DNA from: an uncultured Marinococcus sp.
GTDB lineage: Bacteria > Bacillota > Bacilli > Bacillales > Marinococcaceae
DNA: 55,643 nucleotides
Reading direction: 5' to 3'
NCBI RefSeq assembly: GCF_947493875.1
Contig: NZ_CANLSU010000010.1
Location: 1 to 55,643, forward strand
In this document: positions 49,952 through 55,643 of the stretch, in pieces
How positions within the stretch are numbered: the stretch's first letter is position 1
Layout of the letters: every line of letters begins with the position of its first letter
Made by a program: the position numbers and the translations under genes
Notes under the pieces: model-generated
The model's database searches: none
The model's input: the letters and a program-made list of their open reading frames with translations, nothing else
What the model was told of the DNA's origin: nothing

Positions 49952-51171
49952 TTACTGCTTCTTCAAGGATTCCTGCATCCGAACGAGCGTGACGATGCCG
50001 GCGGCAAATGGAAGCACAGCTACGAGGCCAATGGCCCAGGAAACGTTCAGCGTGTCCACAAACAGGCCGGCGAGTAGGGACCCGAAGGCGCGTACCCGCT
50101 GTCCCGCCAGAAACGGTACACCCCGTTCGCTTTGGCGCGCCAGGGAGCGGGGGCTGTGTCGCTGACCGCAGCGATGAGGACCGGATAAACCATTGCTGTC
50201 CCGAGGCCGAGCAGCACGGAGCTTCCGAGCCACCACCCGTAAGTAGTTCCGGCCAAAAGTGCCCACAGGGAAAGGGCCTGCAGCCACAGGCCGCCGACGA
50301 TGAGCCGCTTACGGCCGATCACATCACTCCAGGGACCGGTAAACAGCTGGGCCATGCCCCAGGTAAGGGGATACGCCGCCACGATTACACCGATTTGACT
50401 GACGGATAATCCGCCGGAAGCGAAGAAGAGCGGGAACAGGCCCCAGGCCATGCCATCCTTGAGGTTGGTTGTCAGCCCGGCAAAGCTGAAGCTCGACAGG
50501 GCGGGCTGCTTCCAGGTCGTCTGGACAAACGCCTGGCAAAAGGGCAGGGAGGTTTCCCCGGAAGCCGTCTGACGAGCCACCTGCCTGCTCGTATCCGGCA
50601 CGAACAATGAAAGCAGGAACCCGATGCCAACGATGCCGAAGCCAAGAAAGAACGGCTCGGGGCGCAGGGAAGTCGTCGAAGCCACGTAGCCGGAAACGGC
50701 GGCCATTAGGGAAAGCCCCATATAGCCGGCAAATTCATTCAGGCCGACAGCGGTCCCGCGCTGGGTTGGTTTCGCCAGATCCACCTTCATATTCACGGTC
50801 ATCGACCAGGTTAGTCCCTGGTTGATGCCTAAGAAGATATTGGCGACGATGATCATCCACCAGGCGGAGGCAAAAATAATCAGGAGAGGGACGAAGAAGC
50901 CGAACGCCCATCCCATTAATAAGATTTCCTTGCGCCCGAAGCGGTCGGCAAGCGTACCGGCCAGGAGGTTGACCAGGGCTTTGGAAAACCCAAAGCTGAC
51001 AATAAAGGAGAGCGCAGCACTGGCCGATGCGAGGCCAAACAGCTCTTCACCGATCAACGGAAGCACGGTGCGTTCCAACCCGACCATGGAGCCGACAAAG
51101 ACGTTGATGAGGACCAATAGAAAAAAAGGAAGCCGGTTTTCAACAATTCCAATAGAAGCAGTGGCTGGCAT
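49952..51171 (-). pseudogene. MFS transporter with a frameshift near its C-terminus
   Basis: Frame 1 (51171 to 50047) encodes 11 membrane helices of a 12-helix major facilitator: LLAGTLADRFGRKEILLMGW is the loop 2-3 motif, and FTGPWSDVIGRKRLIVGG its repeat. At about 50085-50090 the protein leaves the family pattern (RFWRDSGYAPSG). The other frame continues it as AFGSLLAGLFVDTLNVSWAI and ends ESLKKQ at 49952. One base lost (or two gained) explains this. It is either a true mutation or a sequencing error. It lies after the sulfur operon terminator, so is a separate transcript. Confidence 0.8.
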
Positions 51172-51329
51172 CAGGGATCACCTTTAGTTTTAAACATTCG
51201 TATGGTTATTGGTGCTAACGTATAAGGGTCTTGGAGAAAAACGTTCAGCATAGTTGTTTGTCTCTCTCACGTAGATGGAAGAGGCCGAACGGAGCTCTTG
51301 GTATGCTTCTTTACCGATCGATGAAAAAA

Positions 51330-51353
51330 GGGGCTCTATAAGGTAAGAGCCCC
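51330..51353 (-). terminator. Terminator of the sulfur operon
   Basis: GGGGCTCT (51330-51337) / AGAGCCCC (51346-51353), with CTTTTTTC following on the minus strand. 30 bases after the cstB stop. Confidence 0.85.
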
Positions 51354-51382
51354 TGAGTACATCGTTCACGTTCCAGCGATGA

Positions 51383-52792
51383 TTAGCTGGTCGTTTCGAG
51401 CTGCTCCTTTTTCCATTTCATGAAGCCGCCCTCCACGTTAATCACGTCAAAGCCGTGATTTTGGAGAATGCTCGCCGCAATCGCGGAGCGTTTGCCCGAG
51501 GCGCAGTGGACGGCGACCGGCTGCTCGGTGGAAAGTTCATCGGTCCGGTTCGGCAGCTGCTGAAGCGACACATGGACGGCGTCCGGAACGTGCGACTGGT
51601 CCCATTCGTCCTGGTAGCGGACATCGAGAATCTGCACGTCCTGGTTACGACGACGCTCTTCGACCTGCTTCGGTGTTTCGTTCGTATACGTGCGCAGGTT
51701 CGAGGCGCTGGCAACGACCGACGTGGCAAAGAACCCTTTCAGGCGGTCCATGCCCATGCCGGTGAGAATCCGGCGCAGCTCGTGGTAGTCGGCTGGATCA
51801 GCGATCAGGTAAATATCCGCCTCATAGTCGGCGAGTCGGCCCATCCATTCGGCGAACGAACCCGGGTACGGAAGGTTAATGGTGCCCGGAATGCTTCCCA
51901 TCGCGAAGGCGGCGGCACTGCGGGTGTCGACGACCATCGTATGGTGTTGCTCGGCCAGGGCGGCCACGTCGTCTCCGGTGCCCTGCATTTCCACCGCCGC
52001 CGGGATCTCGGCGAGCGGGGTCATGGCCTGCTTGTTCACTTCTTTCATTTTGGCAAAATACGTTGGCGGCTCGCTCTGGCCGTCGAGGAGAAAGTCCACG
52101 AAGGCCTGCTCGTCGGTCGGTTGAAAGGCAGGATTGTACATCCGCTCGTAGCCGACAGTGCTTGTTGGCACGGCCCCGAGCGCTTTGCCGCAGGAGCTGC
52201 CGGCGCCGTGGCCCGGCCAGATCTGCATATAATCACCGTATTTCTTGAACTGCTGTAGGGACTCGAACATCTGCCGGGCCCCTTTATCCGCGGAATCCTT
52301 GACGCCGACGGATTTTTCGAGCAGATCCGGACGGCCGACATCGCCGACGAAAACGAAGTCGCCGGTAAATACGCCCATTGGGCGGTCGGCGGCGGCACCG
52401 TCGGTGAGTTCATAGGAGACATGCTCCGGCGTATGGCCCGGCGTGTGCAGAGCTCTCAGCTTGATGTTGCCAATATAAATGTCTTCGCCATGTTTCACGC
52501 CGTGGAGCGGCAGATCCTGATTCCACTCGTAGCCGCCGTTTTCGGCGCCTTCGGTGGAATAATAGATGGTGGCGCCAGTCCGGCGGGCAAGCTCGGTCAC
52601 CCCGGAGACAAAGTCCGCATGAATATGGGTCTCAAATGCTCCGGTAATACGGAATCCCTGTTCGCGGGCAATCTGCAGATAGTCTTCAATATTGCGGGAT
52701 GGGTCGATGACGGCCGCCTCACCGGTGGCCTGACAGCCAATCATATAGGAAGCCTGAGCTAACGACGTGTCATAAAAATATTTCAAATACAT
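51383..52792 (-). CDS. cstB: CstB-like persulfide dioxygenase fused to rhodanese domains
   Basis: 469 aa from the ATG at 52792, with AAGGAGCG upstream. The N-terminal metallo-beta-lactamase dioxygenase domain (1-240) has THIHADFVSG, HTPGHTPEHV, GDFVFVGDVGRPDLL and WPGHGAGSSCGK, supplying the mononuclear Fe ligands. The middle rhodanese-like domain (about 270-355) lacks an active Cys. The C-terminal rhodanese (about 375-470) has VAVHCASGKRSAIA with the active Cys. The family oxidises low-molecular-weight persulfides to thiosulfate or sulfite. Last gene of the operon before its terminator. Confidence 0.92.
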   Translation of the reverse strand: MYLKYFYDTSLAQASYMIGCQATGEAAVIDPSRNIEDYLQIAREQGFRITGAFETHIHADFVSGVTELARRTGATIYYSTEGAENGGYEWNQDLPLHGVKHGEDIYIGNIKLRALHTPGHTPEHVSYELTDGAAADRPMGVFTGDFVFVGDVGRPDLLEKSVGVKDSADKGARQMFESLQQFKKYGDYMQIWPGHGAGSSCGKALGAVPTSTVGYERMYNPAFQPTDEQAFVDFLLDGQSEPPTYFAKMKEVNKQAMTPLAEIPAAVEMQGTGDDVAALAEQHHTMVVDTRSAAAFAMGSIPGTINLPYPGSFAEWMGRLADYEADIYLIADPADYHELRRILTGMGMDRLKGFFATSVVASASNLRTYTNETPKQVEERRRNQDVQILDVRYQDEWDQSHVPDAVHVSLQQLPNRTDELSTEQPVAVHCASGKRSAIAASILQNHGFDVINVEGGFMKWKKEQLETTS

Positions 52793-52823
52793 CAATCATC
52801 GCTCCTTCAAATTAGAATAAATA

Positions 52824-53138
52824 TTACTCGGTTTTACCGGTCCATTCGTTCATGCCGCCGGCCATGCTGCGGACTTTGAAGCCATGGTCCTGGAGGGCTT
52901 CGGCTGCCCGTTCACTGCGTTTGCCGGAGCGGCAGACGGTCACATAGGACTGCTTAGGATCGAGTTCGTTCATCCGCGCGGAGATATCTCCCACAGGGAT
53001 ATGAACCGACTCGGGAATGCGTCCTTCGTCGAGCTCCTCGTCTTCCCGGACGTCAATCACCTGGACGCCGCTGTTGTTTTCGAGTTCCTGCTGAACGTCT
53101 GTCGGTTGGACTTCTTCGATGCGCTTTTCTTCTGCCAT
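52824..53138 (-). CDS. Single-domain rhodanese sulfurtransferase
   Basis: 104 aa from the second ATG of an ATG pair (53138), with GAGGTG upstream. QVIDVREDEELDEGRIPESV and VCRSGKRSERAAEAL carry the rhodanese fold and its active Cys loop (CRSGKR). It moves sulfane sulfur between carriers. Preceded by its own TACC-N6-GGTA operator, so rhodanese-cstB may be a second transcript. Confidence 0.88.
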   Translation of the reverse strand: MAEEKRIEEVQPTDVQQELENNSGVQVIDVREDEELDEGRIPESVHIPVGDISARMNELDPKQSYVTVCRSGKRSERAAEALQDHGFKVRSMAGGMNEWTGKTE

Positions 53139-53214
53139 CATATTCACCTCATCATTGTTGAATGTTGTTCCTGTGTGCTTCTTGTGTTTGTCCTCACTTT
53201 CGTCCTATACCATG

Positions 53215-53228
53215 TACCGGATAGGGTA
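53215..53228. promoter_or_regulatory. CstR operator 3, upstream of the rhodanese gene
   Basis: TACCGGATAGGGTA, the same 14-bp form as the two other sites. Placed between the DUF302 gene and the rhodanese gene, it indicates an internal CstR-controlled promoter. Confidence 0.75.
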
Positions 53229-53247
53229 TAAAAGGAGCCAAAAAATT

Positions 53248-53631
53248 TTAGACAGTCTGATCGATGCCTTGTTTCATGCGCTGTTCGATATCTTCGGCGG
53301 TCGCTGTTAATTCTGGTTCTTCAGCCAATTCCATCAATACGGACGGGCGGGGCATACTGATATACGTGGACCCTGCTTCTTCGTACACAGTTACTTTACA
53401 TGGAAGAAAATTGCCGACCAGCTTATTTTTGTTTAATACCTGTTCAGCCTCTTTCGGATTGCATACTTCAAGCACCCGGTGCTGGTCCTGAAAGTCGATG
53501 CCTTTTTCCTGTAATTTGCCTTGCAGATCAAAATTCCAGAGCACGCCAAAACCAATGTCTTTAAGGTTGGCTTCGAGATCTTCGACAGCTGTACGGACAG
53601 GTTTCGAGGTGGTGACGGTATAATGAAACAT
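53248..53631 (-). CDS. DUF302-family protein
   Basis: 127 aa. The TT...V...L...L...GFGVLW...DLQ start and LEVCNPKEAEQVL, then LVGNFLPCKVTVYEE, match DUF302. Two Cys (VCNP and LPCK) are the conserved ones and lie in the domain core. DUF302 genes often accompany sulfur-trafficking and persulfide-detoxification genes; the biochemical role is open. Start preceded by GGAGGC. Within the cst operon. Confidence 0.85.
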   Translation of the reverse strand: MFHYTVTTSKPVRTAVEDLEANLKDIGFGVLWNFDLQGKLQEKGIDFQDQHRVLEVCNPKEAEQVLNKNKLVGNFLPCKVTVYEEAGSTYISMPRPSVLMELAEEPELTATAEDIEQRMKQGIDQTV

Positions 53632-53695
53632 GTAAATGCCTCCTTGTTGGTTCTCTACTTCTTGCTATGCCCGGGGGTCTCTAGAATTAAACACG

Positions 53696-54478
53696 TTATC
53701 CGCTAAGGATCTGGACCCATATTTGAATGGCGGTAGCTAAAATGATGACGGCCAATATGCTTTGCAGTAGCTTGGTGTTGACCTTCTGGCCGGCTTTGGC
53801 CCCGAGTGGCGCTGCGATCAGGCTGGCCACAATCATGATCAGGGCCGGGCCGTACAGCACCTGGCCGGTCGCCACTTTACCAACGGTCGCCCCGATGGAC
53901 GAGATCAGGGTCACGGCGAGCGAGGTCGCGATCGTCATGCGGGTTGGGATTTTCAACACAACCAGCATAATGGGCACCAGGATAAATGCGCCGGCGGCGC
54001 CGACAATGCCTGACCCGATCCCGACCACGAAGGACAATCCAGCGGCTAGAGGCTTATGGAACGTAATCCGTGTAAGGTCCTGGTCGTCCAGGCCTTTTTT
54101 CGGTACAAACATCATCACCACGGCGATGGTCGCAAGCAGGGCGTACACCATATTGACGCCGGCTTCGCTGAAGAAATTCGAGGCATAGGCGCCAATAAAG
54201 CTGCCGATCAGAATGCTTGTGCCCATGTACAGAATCAGCTGCCCATTCAGATAGCCGCCTTTCCGGTAGGCCCAGACGCCGCCAATAGTGGCAAAAAAGA
54301 CCTGAACGGCACTGATGCCGGACACTTCGTGAGCGGAAAAGACCGCCACACCGAGCAGAGGGGGAATGTATAACAGCATGGGGTATTTGATGATCGATCC
54401 GCCGATCCCGACCATGCCGGAAACAAAGGAACCGACAAACCCCAGCAGGAAAATCACGACGATAAACAGCAGTGACAA
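53696..54478 (-). CDS. TauE/SafE-family sulfur-anion transporter
   Basis: 260 aa; TTG start after GGGAGG. Eight membrane helices in two repeats: [23 protein letters not shown] opens repeat 1, and [22 protein letters not shown] repeat 2 (both with the G-x-GGG/GAAG pattern). Members of cst operons are thought to export sulfite or related anions made by the dioxygenase. Adjacent to tusA. Confidence 0.88.
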   Translation of the reverse strand: MSLLFIVVIFLLGFVGSFVSGMVGIGGSIIKYPMLLYIPPLLGVAVFSAHEVSGISAVQVFFATIGGVWAYRKGGYLNGQLILYMGTSILIGSFIGAYASNFFSEAGVNMVYALLATIAVVMMFVPKKGLDDQDLTRITFHKPLAAGLSFVVGIGSGIVGAAGAFILVPIMLVVLKIPTRMTIATSLAVTLISSIGATVGKVATGQVLYGPALIMIVASLIAAPLGAKAGQKVNTKLLQSILAVIILATAIQIWVQILSG

Positions 54479-54535
54479 TGGAAAAACCTCCCTTGCAGGG
54501 AAGCAAATCCATGACTTCCCCGGGTGACGATATTG

Positions 54536-54763
54536 TTAGCCTTTTTGAATCCAGAATTTATATACGCCATTGTCTTCGGTGTGGTCCAGCAGTTCGTGGC
54601 CTCCAGCTTTGGTCCAGGCCGTTAAGTCGCTCTGCGCGCCTTTGTCAGTCGCGTGCAGCTCAAGCACCTCGCCACTGTCCATGTCTTTAATGGCTTTTTT
54701 GGTTTTCAGAATCGGCTGCGGGCAGGCAAGCCCCTTCGCATCAATTGTTGTTTTTGGTTCCAT
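54536..54763 (-). CDS. tusA: TusA-like sulfur carrier protein
   Basis: 75 aa. The start KTTIDAKGLACPQPILKTKK contains the CPxP motif whose Cys carries persulfide. ELHATDKGAQSDLTAWTKAGGHELL is the usual C-terminal half. GGAGAAATG precedes the ATG. Shuttles sulfur between the rhodanese and other thiols in the cytosol. Confidence 0.93.
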   Translation of the reverse strand: MEPKTTIDAKGLACPQPILKTKKAIKDMDSGEVLELHATDKGAQSDLTAWTKAGGHELLDHTEDNGVYKFWIQKG

Positions 54764-54853
54764 CCATCATTTCTCCTTTAAATTAATTTTTATGATTCGT
54801 ACCGGTCAGAATCTGTTAACGTTCCGACCTTTAGGTAACCCGGCGAACACCTT

Positions 54854-55333
54854 TTAAATAAACAGGTTCACGTTCCCATCGGATGCTTCGCCCAGATAGG
54901 CCGCCACGCCGGCGTATTCAATGTCATCGCGCAGTTCTTTTTCATCAAGCCCGAGCAGATCCATAGTCATGGTACAGCCGATCAGCCGTACGTCCTGTTC
55001 ACGGGCCATATCGATCAGCTCCGGCAGCGGCATGGCATTGTGCTTTTTCATTACTTTTTTGATCAGCTTCGGTCCGAGACCGAGAAAATTCATGTTGGAA
55101 AGACCCATGCGGTCGGCGCCGCGGGGCATCATTTTACCGAACATCGCTTCAAGTTTTCCTTTGGCAATGCTTTGCTTTTCCGGTTTGCGGAGAGCATTCA
55201 ATCCCCAGAAAGTGTGGAAAATAGTTACTTCGTGGTCATACGCGGCTGCGCCGTTGGCGATAATGTACGCCGCCATGGCTTTGTCGTAGTCGCCGCTGAA
55301 TAATACAATGGTGGTCTTTTTGGTTTCCGTCAT
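54854..55333 (-). CDS. DsrE/DsrF-like (DsrE2-type) sulfur-handling protein
   Basis: 159 aa from the ATG at 55333, preceded by AAGGAG; a longer frame would start inside the operator. TTIVLFSGDYDKAMAAYIIA and VTIFHTFWGLNALRK start the fold. VRLIGCTMTMDLLGLDEKEL contains the conserved Cys near the C-terminus. DsrE2-type proteins exchange sulfur with TusA. First gene after cstR. Confidence 0.88.
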   Translation of the reverse strand: MTETKKTTIVLFSGDYDKAMAAYIIANGAAAYDHEVTIFHTFWGLNALRKPEKQSIAKGKLEAMFGKMMPRGADRMGLSNMNFLGLGPKLIKKVMKKHNAMPLPELIDMAREQDVRLIGCTMTMDLLGLDEKELRDDIEYAGVAAYLGEASDGNVNLFI

Positions 55334-55368
55334 GCCATCATCTCCTTGTCTAATTCTTATTATACATA

Positions 55369-55382
55369 TACCGGTAAGGGTA
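55369..55382. promoter_or_regulatory. CstR operator 2, between cstR and the dsrE-like gene
   Basis: TACCGGTAAGGGTA flanked by ATA and TATA, 36 bp upstream of the dsrE-like start. It is the same TACC-N6-GGTA form as operators 1 and 3, so the operon can be controlled independently of cstR. Confidence 0.75.
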
Positions 55383-55401
55383 TACAAGGGGGTAAAAAAT
55401 A

Positions 55402-55643
55402 TTAACGGCTTTTCACGAGAAGGTTAACAGCTTCCTGAATAACCTGTTCGTCATTGTCCCCGTTTTCTGTCTGTTCTCGAACGCATTGTTCGAGATTGGA
55501 ACCGACAACGAGGCCCACGGCGCGGTCTAAGGCTGTGCGAGCCGCGTTCATCTGGGACACCAGTTCCTTACAGTCCTGCTCCTCGTCCATCATACGGAGA
55601 ATACCACGTAGTTGACCTTCCACACGTTTGACCCGGTGCTTCA
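55402..55643 (-). CDS. cstR: Persulfide-sensing CstR/CsoR-family repressor, main part
   Basis: Together with bases 1-74 the gene encodes 86 aa. DCKELVSQMNAARTALDRAV supplies the first sensing Cys in helix 2. GSNLEQCVREQ supplies the second, and the residue three or four before it is Asn, where copper-sensing CsoR has His. The C-H-C copper site is thus missing its His, which fits the persulfide sensor CstR. It would release its operators when the two Cys become cross-linked by polysulfide. It heads the sulfur operon, all on the minus strand. Confidence 0.88.
   Translation of the reverse strand, partial: KHRVKRVEGQLRGILRMMDEEQDCKELVSQMNAARTALDRAVGLVVGSNLEQCVREQTENGDNDEQVIQEAVNLLVKSR
55589..55643. 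repeat. Terminal overlap of a circular contig (copy 2)
   Basis: Exact second copy of bases 1-55. Removing it and joining base 55588 to base 1 restores a full-length cstR gene of 86 codons plus stop. Confidence 0.95.

Noticed and set aside
51455-52258. 267-aa plus-strand frame antisense to cstB
   Set aside because: Shadow of a high-GC gene; cstB motifs are unambiguous.

Overview
The window is a complete circular plasmid rather than a piece of chromosome. Its first 55 bases are repeated exactly as its last 55 bases, and a single gene (cstR) reads through the join, so the true circle is 55,588 bp. The gene families (qox/cyd oxidases, RepA_N replication, CadD, Gram-positive mer operon, LPXTG/sortase, GGAGG ribosome binding sites, TTG/GTG starts) point to a low-to-mid GC Bacillota, most likely a Bacillaceae-type bacterium. 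A stressful, metal-rich or saline habitat is inference only. I see no rRNA, tRNA or CRISPR array.

Layout. Positions 1-3,100 hold the start of cstR, a serine recombinase and unknown small genes. Positions 3,200-6,900 hold a surface module: a two-repeat LPXTG-type protein, a sortase fused to a fibronectin-III-like domain, and a small protein resembling only region 2 of an ECF sigma factor. Positions 7,000-9,600 are gene-poor, with small membrane proteins and two related units that look like decayed type I toxin/antisense RNA modules. Positions 9,800-11,700 hold an ApeA-like HEPN (putative anti-phage) gene between two inverted, structured 75-bp elements. Positions 11,700-16,300 are the plasmid backbone: RepA_N-type repA with four 23-bp iterons, an antisense RNA candidate, parA and a ribbon-helix-helix parB, and AT-rich centromere-like palindromes.

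Positions 16,300-30,700 form an AT-rich respiratory and zinc island. It holds a peroxiredoxin, ctaA, an orphan mrpC, two ArsR regulators, a CDF zinc exporter, qoxABCD, cydABS with a new 29-aa ORF, lgt copy 1 and a ZIP transporter. A 32-bp perfect palindrome between the two arsR genes recurs in part in the ctaA promoter and in the cyd intergenic region. Positions 30,900-37,700 carry arsenic (ACR3-like), DNA alkylation (AdaA), mercury (merR-merF-merA plus a flavin disulfide reductase) and cadmium (CadD) functions.

Positions 37,800-49,100 are a copper-type envelope stress island. It holds a two-component system whose kinase and regulator genes flank a Csp-like copper storage protein, a PG-binding/DUF1541 protein, lgt copy 2, a DUF2933-like protein, a CopB ATPase and a DUF418 protein. 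Six promoters here share an 11-bp-period direct repeat (CTTCACA-N4-CTTCACA) with a -10 element exactly 9 bp downstream, which predicts one regulon for the plasmid's own response regulator. Positions 49,600-55,643 are a GC-richer sulfur operon: cstR, dsrE-like, tusA, tauE-like, DUF302, rhodanese and cstB. It has three matching TACC-N6-GGTA operators and is followed by a frameshifted MFS gene.

As a whole the plasmid combines terminal oxidases that can bypass inhibition, detoxification of thiophilic metals, and persulfide handling. Each block appears to carry its own regulator and recognisable operators.
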